Source of the DNA: Pseudomonas sp. P5_109 | GTDB taxonomy: Bacteria; Pseudomonadota; Gammaproteobacteria; Pseudomonadales; Pseudomonadaceae | Direction: 5' to 3' | Assembly: GCF_034009455.1 (NCBI RefSeq) | Contig: NZ_CP125380.1 | Location: forward strand, 2,459,001 to 2,523,000 | Length of the DNA: 64,000 nucleotides | In this document: in pieces, positions 54,860 through 62,878 of the stretch | Layout of the letters: every line of letters begins with the position of its first letter | How positions within the stretch are numbered: position 1 is the first letter of the stretch | Position numbers and translations under genes: made by a program | The notes under the pieces: generated by a model | The model's database searches: none | What the model was told of the DNA's origin: nothing | Seen by the model: only the letters and a program-made list of their open reading frames with translations

Positions 54860-56137
54860 ATGAATAAAAAACCAGACAACGCAGGGTTTGTTAATGCGGG
54901 TGCGGGAACCCGTGCAGTTTGGGGTGGAGAGCAGGTCAGGCATCCCTACAACGCCACTCAAACGCCCATCGTGGTCAGTGCCGCCTATGGTTATGACGAC
55001 ATCGACGTCTGGTATGACGTTGCGTTGGGCAAGGCGCCCGGCTTTATTTACAGCCGCATGAGCAATCCGACAGTCGAGACCCTCGAGGCAAAGATTCGCG
55101 AGTTGGAACTGGCCGAATCGGCCGTGGCTTTCAGCAGCGGGATGGCGGCGATCAGCAGTGTGCTTTACACCTTCCTGGCCTATGGCGATCGGGTGGTCTC
55201 GACCAAGGACAGCTATGGCGGCACCAACAAGATTTTCGAAGAGTTCCTGCCGCGTACCGGTGTGAACGTGACGTTGTGCGAGACGTTCGATCACGAAGAA
55301 ATCGAACGCGAAATCGCCAAAGGTTGCGAATTGGTGTATCTGGAAACGCCAACCAACCCGACGCTGAAAATACTCGATATCGAGCGTCTGGTGGCTGCGG
55401 CCAAGCGCGTCGGTGCCATTGTAGTGGCGGATAACACCTTCGCCACGCCATTGAATCAGAACCCGCTGGCGCTGGGTGTGGACGTGGTCATTCACAGTGC
55501 CACCAAGTTTCTCAGCGGCCACGGCGACGTGCTTGGCGGCCTGGTGTGCGGTAGTGAATCACTGATGGCCAAGGTGCGTCATTACCGGGAAATCAACGGA
55601 GCGACGCTCGATCCGTTCTCCGCCTACATGATCATTCGCGGCATGAAAACCCTGGTGCTGCGCATGCGTCAGCAGCAACGCAGTGCCCGCGCACTGGCCG
55701 AGTACCTCTGCGTCGAGCCCTTGGTGGAATCGGTCAATTATCCCGGTTTGCCCGGCCATCCGAATCATGCGGTGGCGTGCGCGCAAATGTCCGGCTTCGG
55801 TGCAATTGTCAGCTTTGTTGTGGCGGGCGGCATGGACACGGTCAAGGTGCTCTTGCCACGACTGCGATTCGCCCACTGCGCGGGTAATCTCGGTGCGGTG
55901 GAAACCATCTACGGTCCGGCCCGCACCACCAGCCATGTCGAGAACACGCTGGAGGAACGCCTGGCCCTGGGTATTTCCGAAGGGCTGGTGCGGATCTCTG
56001 TCGGCATCGAAGACACCGACGATCTGCTCGACGACCTGAAACAGGCGTTCGCATTTGTCAGGGGGGCGGGCAACGAGCCCGCACAATCAAACACGCAGCT
56101 TTCAATCAATGAAAGTTGCGCCGAAGTCGCAAGCTGA
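54860..56137 (+). CDS. Cys/Met metabolism PLP enzyme (cystathionine gamma-synthase/lyase family)
   Basis: The product has 425 residues from ATG 54860; an earlier in-frame start at 54821 lacks support. The PLP Lys216 is in VIHSATKFLSGHGDVLGG, with YSRMSNPTVETLE, SSGMAAIS and LETPTNPTLKI as family motifs. Members cleave or form C-S or C-O bonds at the gamma carbon of homoserine derivatives, cystathionine or methionine. With a permease, threonine-synthase and homoserine-dehydrogenase genes nearby, the likely substrate is a C4 amino acid derivative. Synthase, gamma-lyase and sulfhydrylase roles cannot be separated by eye. Confidence 0.9.
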   Translation: MNKKPDNAGFVNAGAGTRAVWGGEQVRHPYNATQTPIVVSAAYGYDDIDVWYDVALGKAPGFIYSRMSNPTVETLEAKIRELELAESAVAFSSGMAAISSVLYTFLAYGDRVVSTKDSYGGTNKIFEEFLPRTGVNVTLCETFDHEEIEREIAKGCELVYLETPTNPTLKILDIERLVAAAKRVGAIVVADNTFATPLNQNPLALGVDVVIHSATKFLSGHGDVLGGLVCGSESLMAKVRHYREINGATLDPFSAYMIIRGMKTLVLRMRQQQRSARALAEYLCVEPLVESVNYPGLPGHPNHAVACAQMSGFGAIVSFVVAGGMDTVKVLLPRLRFAHCAGNLGAVETIYGPARTTSHVENTLEERLALGISEGLVRISVGIEDTDDLLDDLKQAFAFVRGAGNEPAQSNTQLSINESCAEVAS

Positions 56138-56287
56138 AGCGTTAGCGTTAAACCTCACTGCAAGGATGTGAGTGGGGCGTTCATGAAGTGGAATAATAAT
56201 AAAACTTAGTGGCGATCTGTTTTTTCTCTGCCCAGTCAGTCATCGCAGACGTTAATTCGTGCCCTAATAACTTTCATGAGAACAACC

Positions 56288-57718
56288 ATGTCCATAAAAG
56301 AAGAACAACTTCACTCGCGTTCCGGTTTTAAACAGGAAATGCAAACACGGCATATTGTCATGTTGGCATTAGGCGGCGTTATCGGTACCGGACTGTTTCT
56401 CACGTCCGGGTATACGGTTAACCAGGCCGGTCCCTTGGGCGCGGTGATCGCTTACATCATCGGCGCTCTCATGGTTTACATGGTGATGATGTGCCTGGGC
56501 GAACTGGCGGTACAGATGCCGGAAACCGGTTCGTTCAGTACTTATGCCACCCGCTTTCTGGGGCCTGGTACCGGGTATACCGTCGCTTGGCTGTATTGGC
56601 TGACCTGGACGGTGGCCATCGGTTCTGAATTCACCGCCGCCGGTATCTTGATGGCGCGTTGGTTCCCGGATACACCGGTATGGATCTGGAGTGCGTTGTT
56701 TGCAGGTCTAGTGTTTCTGACCAATGTGATTTCGGTGCGTTTGTTCGCTGAAACCGAGTTCTGGTTGTCTCTGGTTAAAGTGGTGACCGTCATCGTGTTT
56801 CTGATGATCGGCGGTGGCGCGATTCTCGGTCTGCTGCACATCGATCAGGGCCACAGTATCGGGTTGAGCAACTTCACTCGCGAAGGACTTTTCCCTACCG
56901 GAGTCATGCCGATAGCCATGACGTTGTTGGCGGTGTCTTTTGCATTCTCCGGCACTGAGTTGATCGGTATTGCCGCTGGGGAAACCAAGGATCCGCAACG
57001 CAACGTGCCGCGTGCCATTCGCACGACGGTGCTGCGCCTGGCGATCTTTTTCGTAGGGACCATTTTTGTCCTGGCGACGCTATTGCCCCGAGAGCAGGCC
57101 GGCCTGGTAGAGAGTCCATTCGTCACGGTGTTCACTTACATCGGGATTCCCTATTCGGCAGACATCATGAACTTCGTGATCATCAGTGCCTTGCTGTCGG
57201 CCGCCAACTCCGGTTTGTATGCCGCGTCACGGATGATCTGGACACTGAGTGACCAGGGTCACCTGCCCAAGCGATTCTCGGCACTGACGCGTATGGGCAC
57301 GCCGCTCAACGCGATTATTATCAGCATGGCGGGTGGGGCTGCCTCGTTGCTCAGCAGTGTGTTTGCCGCCGACACCATCTATCTGGCGCTGGTGTCGATC
57401 TCCGGATTGGCGGTGGTGGTGGTCTGGATGAGCATCGCTGCGAGCCAGATTGCTTTCCGCCGTCACTATGTGGCCAACGGCGGTGACATCCGCGACTTGA
57501 AATTCCGTGTCCGGGGTTATCCATGGGTGCCGTTGGGAGCGCTGGTCTGCTGCAGTCTGGCGTGTGTCGGGATTGCCTTCGATCCGGAGCAGCGAGTGGC
57601 GTTGTACTTCGGTTTGCCCTTCATCGCCTGGTGCTATTTCGTGTATTACATTACCCGCAAAAGCCGCGAGCGACGCTTGTCGGTTGCCCCCTTGGCACAA
57701 CCGTCCGATGCGTTCTAG
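56288..57718 (+). CDS. APC family amino acid permease
   Basis: The product has 476 residues from ATG 56288, with a second ATG 12 bases earlier. It has about 12 membrane segments. The AAT-type signature [20 protein letters not shown] is at about 21-40, then [20 protein letters not shown] and the mid motif [20 protein letters not shown]. These are typical of LysP/AnsP/GabP-like proton symporters. It lies between the PLP lyase and LysR genes, so it probably imports the amino acid degraded here. Confidence 0.93.
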   Translation: MSIKEEQLHSRSGFKQEMQTRHIVMLALGGVIGTGLFLTSGYTVNQAGPLGAVIAYIIGALMVYMVMMCLGELAVQMPETGSFSTYATRFLGPGTGYTVAWLYWLTWTVAIGSEFTAAGILMARWFPDTPVWIWSALFAGLVFLTNVISVRLFAETEFWLSLVKVVTVIVFLMIGGGAILGLLHIDQGHSIGLSNFTREGLFPTGVMPIAMTLLAVSFAFSGTELIGIAAGETKDPQRNVPRAIRTTVLRLAIFFVGTIFVLATLLPREQAGLVESPFVTVFTYIGIPYSADIMNFVIISALLSAANSGLYAASRMIWTLSDQGHLPKRFSALTRMGTPLNAIIISMAGGAASLLSSVFAADTIYLALVSISGLAVVVVWMSIAASQIAFRRHYVANGGDIRDLKFRVRGYPWVPLGALVCCSLACVGIAFDPEQRVALYFGLPFIAWCYFVYYITRKSRERRLSVAPLAQPSDAF

Positions 57719-57778
57719 TCCGCGTCGACGGGATGGGCAAGCGTGCTCGGTGGAGGGGGCGTCCTAGAGGTTCAAGCC

Positions 57779-58669
57779 ATGAAGCAAAAGACGCTACCCC
57801 CATTGAACTGGCTGCGGGCATTCGAGGTGTCTGCCCGCTGTTTGAACTTCACCCATGCTGCCGAAGAGCTGTTTTTGACCCAGGGGGCAGTCAGTCAGCA
57901 GATCCGCCAACTGGAAAGCCATCTTGGGGTAGCACTGTTCAAACGCTTGCCCCGAGGTCTGGGACTGACCGAGGAAGGCCAGGCGTATCTGCCGGTGGTG
58001 CAGGATGCGATCACGCGGCTGGCAGTGGGGACCAACGAAATTTTTGGTCAGCACAAGCGTCGACCGATCAAGGTGCGTGGCAGCCTGGCGTTCTTCGTGC
58101 ATTGGCTGGCGCCCAAGCTGGCGGGATTTAGCCAGGCGCATCCGCATGTCGATATCCGCTACATCAGCAATATCTGGGTCAAGGAACTGGACGGTGAGGA
58201 TGACATGGAGATTCGCTGGGGCCATGGTCAATGGCCCGGCCTGGTGTCGCAGCGCCTGACCTGGGACACGTTGTTCCCGGTCTGCTCGCCGGACCTGATG
58301 GCGAGGTCGCCGCTGACGGTCCCTGTGGACGTGTCGCACCATCCGCTGTTGCATGTTCTGGGTTACGAAGAGGGTTGGGGTTACTGGTTGAACATGGTCG
58401 GTGCGGACACCGTCGACTCCTCGACCGGCATGCAGTTCGACACATTGATTTCCACTTTGCGCATGGCCGAGTTAGGGCAGGGGATCGCCCTGGCGCGGTC
58501 CTCGATGGTGGAGGAGATGCTTCAGGATGGACGGTTAGTCGAACCCTTTACCCAGCGTATCGAAGCCAGCGAGTCTTTTTACCTTGTGCGCGGTTCCGGG
58601 GCCGATCAGCACCCCGACGCGGTGATGTTTTCCACCTGGCTGGTCGAGCAGGCACATCGTTTCAAATGA
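57779..58669 (+). CDS. LysR-type regulator, GcvA-like
   Basis: The product has 296 residues from ATG 57779. The HTH LNWLRAFEVSARCLNFTHAA, then EELFLTQGAVSQQIRQLESH and LGVALFKRLPRGLGLTEEG, is the GcvA subgroup common near amino-acid and beta-lactamase genes. It is followed 16 bp later by the threonine-synthase-like gene on the same strand. Confidence 0.93.
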   Translation: MKQKTLPPLNWLRAFEVSARCLNFTHAAEELFLTQGAVSQQIRQLESHLGVALFKRLPRGLGLTEEGQAYLPVVQDAITRLAVGTNEIFGQHKRRPIKVRGSLAFFVHWLAPKLAGFSQAHPHVDIRYISNIWVKELDGEDDMEIRWGHGQWPGLVSQRLTWDTLFPVCSPDLMARSPLTVPVDVSHHPLLHVLGYEEGWGYWLNMVGADTVDSSTGMQFDTLISTLRMAELGQGIALARSSMVEEMLQDGRLVEPFTQRIEASESFYLVRGSGADQHPDAVMFSTWLVEQAHRFK

Positions 58670-58685
58670 ATGGCCGGAGCCAACC

Positions 58686-60065
58686 ATGCGTTATGTGAGT
58701 ACCCGAAATTCGGCCGTGCAGGTCGACTTCGAACAGGTCGTATTGTCTGGCATTGCCGAGGACGGTGGGCTGTTCGTACCGCTCGAGCTGCCGCTGTTTG
58801 AATCGCAGGACATCGCCAACTGGTCGACCTTGCCCTATGACGAACTGGCCTTCAGGGTGATCAGTCCGTTTGTGGGGGAGGCGATCCCCGAGACAGACCT
58901 CAAGCGCATGCTCAAAGAGGCTGGCAGTCAATTCAGCCATCGCTCCCTGGCACCTTTGCATCAGGTCGATCGTAACGAGTGGGTGCTGGAGTTGTTCCAC
59001 GGGCCGACTCGCTCCTCGAAGGATTTTGCCGCGCAGTTGCAGGCACGGCTGGTGTCGTATTTTCTGCGTAAGCGCGGGCGTCGCGGGGTGGTGATCGGTG
59101 CCACCAACGGCGATACCGGGCTGGCGGCCATCGAGGCGTTCAAGCACTGCGAGGACACCTGCGTGGTGGTGTTTTACCCAGCGAAGGGTGTCCCCCTGGA
59201 CCAACTCCAGCATCTGCACGCAGCGGCGCACCCAAGGGTTCATCAGTTTGCAGTCAACGGCAGCTTCGACGAGTGCCAGACCATCGTCACCCAGTTGTTC
59301 CGACAATGGCCGTATGCGCAGTACGAGGTGATCAGTTTCAACTCGAGTAACTGGGTCAGTGTGTTAGCGCAACTGGTGTTTTACTTCCACGCTGTGTTGC
59401 AACTGGGAGGTGGCCAGCGTCCGATCGGTTTCAGCGTACCGGCGGCGAGCTTTGCCGAGGTATATGCAGGCTACATCGCGCAAAAAATGGGCCTGCCGAT
59501 CACCCAGATGATTGTTGCGACCAACCAGAATGACGCGTTGCATCAGTTGTTTCAGAAGAACCACTACAGCCGGTCACGAGCCAACAAGACGCTTTCGCCT
59601 GCCATGGACCTGTCGATCTTTTCCAATCTGGAACGGTTCCTTTGGGAACTCTACGGACGTGACGGCCAGGCGGTGTGTGCCCTGATGGAGGGGTTCGAGT
59701 CCAGCGGTGAGATGGTCATCGCCAACGAGTTCTGGTTGCAGGCGCGGATGATCATCGACTCCTACGCGGTCAGTGATGAGCAGACGCTGACGGAAATCAC
59801 CTCGCTGTATCGCGACACGGGATACGTCATCGACCCGCACACGGCCACTGGTGTGCTGGCCGCCCGGTTGTATCGGCGAAGCCTGGTGGCGCCAATGGTG
59901 ACCCTGGGGGAAATCTCACCGGTCAAGTCGGCGGCACTGCTTGGCGAGTTGGGCATCAGTGTGGCGGAGTTGCAACCTGAGGTCCCGACGCAAGGACAGG
60001 CGCAGGTTTACCGGATTCAACCGGACGATCTCGACACCATCCATGAGCTGCTCGGCGCGCTTTGA
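58686..60065 (+). CDS. Threonine-synthase-like PLP enzyme, divergent
   Basis: The product has 459 residues, near the proteobacterial ThrC length. The start MRYVSTR, the segment LSGIAEDGGLFVP, and the PLP Lys112 in FHGPTRSSKDFAAQ are recognisable. Ordinary ThrC has PTLAFKDFALQ and ATSGDTGSA; here these read PTRSSKDF and ATNGDTGLA, so two substrate-side motifs are changed. The Lys and the GDTG phosphate-PLP loop are kept. It may use a related phospho- or acyl-homoserine, or act in catabolism. A plain second ThrC is possible. Confidence 0.85.
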   Translation: MRYVSTRNSAVQVDFEQVVLSGIAEDGGLFVPLELPLFESQDIANWSTLPYDELAFRVISPFVGEAIPETDLKRMLKEAGSQFSHRSLAPLHQVDRNEWVLELFHGPTRSSKDFAAQLQARLVSYFLRKRGRRGVVIGATNGDTGLAAIEAFKHCEDTCVVVFYPAKGVPLDQLQHLHAAAHPRVHQFAVNGSFDECQTIVTQLFRQWPYAQYEVISFNSSNWVSVLAQLVFYFHAVLQLGGGQRPIGFSVPAASFAEVYAGYIAQKMGLPITQMIVATNQNDALHQLFQKNHYSRSRANKTLSPAMDLSIFSNLERFLWELYGRDGQAVCALMEGFESSGEMVIANEFWLQARMIIDSYAVSDEQTLTEITSLYRDTGYVIDPHTATGVLAARLYRRSLVAPMVTLGEISPVKSAALLGELGISVAELQPEVPTQGQAQVYRIQPDDLDTIHELLGAL

Positions 60066-60087
60066 AAGCGCGACAACAGGAGGCCAA

Positions 60088-60525
60088 GTGAAGCGAATTC
60101 TGGACCCTCTAGATGAACTGATCATCGCGCAACTACAGCTCAATGCCAGGGCTGCACACGCCGAACTGGCGGCCAAGGTCAATCTGTCACGCAATGCGGT
60201 GCGCCAGCGCATAGAAAGACTTGAACGCGACGGTGTAATACAGGGATATACGGTACGCACGGGGGAGGGGCGACAAGCGACGTCGAACATCAACGCGGTG
60301 ATTTTCGTTTACCGCTACGACCGGATGCGGGGGACGGAAGTGTTGCAAGCGCTGCGGGCCATTCCGGAGGTCATCCAGTGCGATGTCATGAGCGGCGAGT
60401 TCGACCTGATGCTGCGGGTGGGCGCTGCGAGCCCGCAGCGGGTGCACAAGGTCTGGACTGAAATTGCCGCGTTGCCTGGAGTAGAAAACACCGTGACCTC
60501 CTTCGTGCTGTCGTCTGTCGTATAG
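60088..60525 (+). CDS. Lrp/AsnC family regulator
   Basis: The product has 145 residues from GTG 60088, with GGAGG upstream. The N-terminal HTH is LDPLDELIIAQLQLNARAAH and LAAKVNLSRNAVRQRIERLE, and a RAM domain follows with ALRAIPEVIQCDVMSGEFDL. Lrp-type proteins sense amino acids. It is placed right after the threonine-synthase-like gene, so it probably senses the substrate or product of this locus. Confidence 0.93.
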   Translation: MKRILDPLDELIIAQLQLNARAAHAELAAKVNLSRNAVRQRIERLERDGVIQGYTVRTGEGRQATSNINAVIFVYRYDRMRGTEVLQALRAIPEVIQCDVMSGEFDLMLRVGAASPQRVHKVWTEIAALPGVENTVTSFVLSSVV

Positions 60526-60544
60526 CCCATTTTTCGTACCGCTG

Positions 60545-60570
60545 AAAGCCAACCTGTGTTGGCTTTTTTT
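60545..60570 (+). terminator. Intrinsic terminator after the Lrp gene
   Basis: AAAGCCAAC (60545-60553) pairs with GTTGGCTTT (60558-60566) around CTGT, with T continuing to 60570. This is a strong classical terminator 20 bp after the stop. Confidence 0.92.
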
Positions 60571-60574
60571 ATTT

Positions 60575-60625
60575 GTGCGCCAGGCATGGCGCACGTAATG
60601 GAAAACGGGCCAGAAAGGCCCGTTT
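60575..60625. repeat. Two further hairpins behind the Lrp terminator
   Basis: GTGCGCCA-GGCA-TGGCGCAC (60575-60594) and AAACGGGCC-AGAAA-GGCCCGTTT (60603-60625) are perfect inverted repeats. Together with the terminator they make three hairpins in 80 bp. The second may be a backup or opposite-strand terminator. Confidence 0.6.
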
Positions 60626-60667
60626 CATCCCAATGTTGCCAGGGCAAAAGCAACCATATCCCCACCG

Positions 60668-60846
60668 CTATCGCGAGCAGGCTCGCTCCTACAGTTTTGA
60701 TCTTCAGTGACCGCCAATCCCACGGCCGGCCACAATCCCTGTGGGAGCGAGCTTGCTCGCGATGGCGGCGTGACAGTCAATAGAGATGTTGGATGACAGG
60801 GCCTCATCGTCGGAACGCCGCCCGGACCAAGCTCGCTCCCACAGGG
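60668..60846. repeat. Pseudomonas REP cluster (three elements)
   Basis: Units of the form GGGAGCGAGCTTGCTCGCGA and its complement are seen at 60668-60694, 60736-60766 and 60826-60845. They alternate in orientation, as in BIME-type REP clusters, and lie in the convergent gap between the Lrp and DUF6124 genes. They mark this part as resident Pseudomonas DNA. Confidence 0.9.
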
Positions 60847-60864
60847 GTATGTGGTATTGCGGGT

Positions 60865-61227
60865 TTATGCGATCGGTTCGATTTGATCGAGCACGCGGTT
60901 CGCGGTGATTTCGGCGAGCATCACGCTGTTGGAAATGCCCAGCAAGGCATTGCGGTCACCACCCTCCAGATGATCCACCAGTTGATGCACCATCACATCG
61001 ACCGAAGCCAGGGTCTCGACCAGATAGACCATCAGGGTTTCAGTCGTGACTTCAGGGGCGACGGTAAACAGCGTGCTGATTGTTCTAGGGGTGGCTTTGA
61101 TGTCGGCGGTTGAGGGGAAGTGGTAAGCGAGGGCACGCTCGGCGGCCTCGTTGAGTTTTTTTGAATCGGGGCTTTCGTAGGGCGAGGCGGGATCGGCGTC
61201 TGGCGGGTTTGGTGTGACCTTGAACAT
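60865..61227 (-). CDS. DUF6124 family protein
   Basis: The product has 120 residues and is a small cytoplasmic protein of a family common in Pseudomonas, without a known role. The beginning MFKVTPNPPDADPASPYESP followed by DSKKLNEAAERALAYHF, and a helical C-terminal half with LLGISNSVMLAEITANRVLDQ, are characteristic. It is a single gene, convergent to the Lrp gene. Its upstream leader carries a long inverted repeat (61281-61357) that recurs before such genes as far as I recall. Confidence 0.85.
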   Translation of the reverse strand: MFKVTPNPPDADPASPYESPDSKKLNEAAERALAYHFPSTADIKATPRTISTLFTVAPEVTTETLMVYLVETLASVDVMVHQLVDHLEGGDRNALLGISNSVMLAEITANRVLDQIEPIA

Positions 61228-61280
61228 ATTTCAGTCTCCAACAATTTGGAGCCGTCACCGAGTCGCTGCTAAACGAAGGG

Positions 61281-61357
61281 TGGCAGCTGTGCGCAGGTTA
61301 GCAGACCGGGGAGACCTGAAACCGGCGCGCCCGAAGGCGCCCTGCGCACAGCTACCA
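61281..61357 (-). ncRNA. Long hairpin in the leader of the DUF6124 gene
   Basis: AGCTGTGCGCAGG (61285-61297) pairs perfectly with CCTGCGCACAGCT (61341-61353), and three more pairs extend past one C-A mismatch. An inner GGCGC/GCGCC helix lies at 61324-61341. It ends about 54 bp before the gene start on the minus strand. It could be a structured 5' leader or an attenuator. This is structure by eye only. Confidence 0.45.
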
Positions 61358-61590
61358 TGAAGTGCAGGCATGAAATGACCTGACTGTCTGGAGTGCAAAT
61401 GCGTTTCAAATCACCACGGGCTGCTAAACCCGATCACTGGGAATCAGTGACGCGAATCAAGTTACCGAGCGGCCCCAAGGCGCACAAGCCGGCGGATTCT
61501 GGCGTACCTGTAGGCAACGACGCAAGGCGTTGTAGCTTTCATCGAGTAACACTGACAGGCGTTAAACAGGCCCTATCTATAGGCCCAAAA

Positions 61591-61690
61591 CCTGTAGGAG
61601 CGAGCTCGCTCGCGATGGTCGCCAACGATAACGCTGCAAGTCTGACACCCCGCGGCGCTCTTCGGTTTTTCGCGAGCAAGCTCGCTCCTA
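61591..61690. repeat. REP pair upstream of the homoserine dehydrogenase gene
   Basis: GTAGGAGCGAGCTCGCTCGC (from 61593) and CGCGAGCAAGCTCGCTCCTA (61671-61690) are facing REP units about 50 bp apart, a typical BIME arrangement. Confidence 0.88.
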
Positions 61691-61704
61691 CCCGATCCTG
61701 AAGC

Positions 61705-61725
61705 TTTGACCGGGCACTGGTCAAA
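61705..61725. promoter_or_regulatory. Dyad TTTGACC-N7-GGTCAAA before the homoserine dehydrogenase gene
   Basis: The two 7-bp arms are perfect and lie 100 bp upstream of the start at 61825. This suits an operator, for example of the Lrp- or LysR-type regulator upstream, or a small RNA hairpin. Confidence 0.4.
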
Positions 61726-61824
61726 ACGCCCATAAAATAGAGCAAATTGACCTATTTCACTGCCCTGGGCCCAGCCCTAACCTAGTGCCCAACAACCCAT
61801 CTCCCGGATCAAGGGCATAACAAA

Positions 61825-62874
61825 ATGACTGAATACAAATTGGCGTTGGTTGGCTTTGGCGGTGTTAACCGGGCATTGGCTCAGCTGATTGCCGAACGTA
61901 ACGAACAGTGGAAAACAGAACTGGGTTTCACCCTGAAAATCGTCGGTGTGACTGACTTGTTTCTCGGTTCGGTGATTGGCCGCGAAGGGCTGGACGCCAA
62001 TGTGCTCGCCCAATTGCCGGCAGTCAAAGGTGCATTGGCGCAACTGTCGGGTGGCGACGTCACAGCCCTCAATGAAGCGGTGATCAAGGATTGCGGCGCG
62101 GACATTATTGTTGAAGCCACGTTTACCAACCCAGTGGACGGTGAACCGGCGACTTCGTTCTGCCGTTGGGCGCTGGAGGGCGGCCAACATGTCGTCACCA
62201 CCAACAAGGGCCCGATCGCTTTGCACGGCGCCGAGCTCAAGGCACTGGCTCGACGCAAGCATGTCGCCTTTGAATACGAAGGCTCGGTCATGAGCGGCAC
62301 GCCGGTGATTCGCCTGGCCAGGCAGGCGCTGGCCGGCAGCTCCATTGTCGGTTTTGAAGGAATTCTCAACGGCACGTCCAACTTCGTGCTGACCAGCATG
62401 GAAGGTGGCCTGGGGTTTGCCGAGGCCGTCAGCAAGGCTCAGGAGCTGGGTTACGCCGAAGCCGACCCGACGGCGGATGTCGAGGGTCATGATGTACGCC
62501 TCAAGGTGGTGATCCTGGCGAATGAACTGCTGGACGCGAAGCTGACGGTCAGCGACGTCACGTGCAGTGGCATTTCCTCCCTCAGCCTTGGCGACATCGA
62601 AAAAGCCCGGCAGGACGGCGCTCGCTGGAAGCTGATCGGGTCGGCGATGCGTCATGCCGATGGCTCGATAAGTGCCAGTGTCGAACCGCGGCTGTTGAAC
62701 AACAACCATCCGCTGGCCAGTGTTGGCGGCGCAACGAACGCGGTGTCGTTTACCTCCGAACTGCTCGGTGCGGTGACGGTTTCGGGGCCGGGAGCCGGGC
62801 GCACGGAAACAGCGTTTGCGCTGCTCTCGGACATCATCAGCATCCATCAATCCATTGCACGCAACCAGGAGTAA
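61825..62874 (+). CDS. Homoserine dehydrogenase without ACT domain
   Basis: The product has 349 residues. It interconverts aspartate semialdehyde and homoserine with NAD(P). The nucleotide loop GFGGVNR is at about 10-16, then [36 protein letters not shown] and [15 protein letters not shown]. The C-terminal regulatory ACT domain of biosynthetic ThrA/Hom is absent, as in unregulated or catabolic forms. The gene is followed five bases later by an aldehyde dehydrogenase. This suggests homoserine to aspartate semialdehyde to aspartate, the direction opposite to biosynthesis. Confidence 0.92.
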   Translation: MTEYKLALVGFGGVNRALAQLIAERNEQWKTELGFTLKIVGVTDLFLGSVIGREGLDANVLAQLPAVKGALAQLSGGDVTALNEAVIKDCGADIIVEATFTNPVDGEPATSFCRWALEGGQHVVTTNKGPIALHGAELKALARRKHVAFEYEGSVMSGTPVIRLARQALAGSSIVGFEGILNGTSNFVLTSMEGGLGFAEAVSKAQELGYAEADPTADVEGHDVRLKVVILANELLDAKLTVSDVTCSGISSLSLGDIEKARQDGARWKLIGSAMRHADGSISASVEPRLLNNNHPLASVGGATNAVSFTSELLGAVTVSGPGAGRTETAFALLSDIISIHQSIARNQE

Positions 62875-62878
62875 GCCT

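Larger units (their letters stand above)
61228..61824. other. 597-bp intergenic region with hairpin leader and REP units
   Basis: It holds the DUF6124 leader hairpin (61281-61357), two REP units and a TTTGACC dyad before the homoserine dehydrogenase. The open frame at 61393-61701 is mostly read-through of REP sequence and is not supported as a gene. Confidence 0.7.

Noticed and set aside
61393..61701. A 102-codon open frame on the plus strand
   Set aside because: Much of it is translated REP sequence and it overlaps the leader region; no family resemblance or ribosome-binding site was seen.
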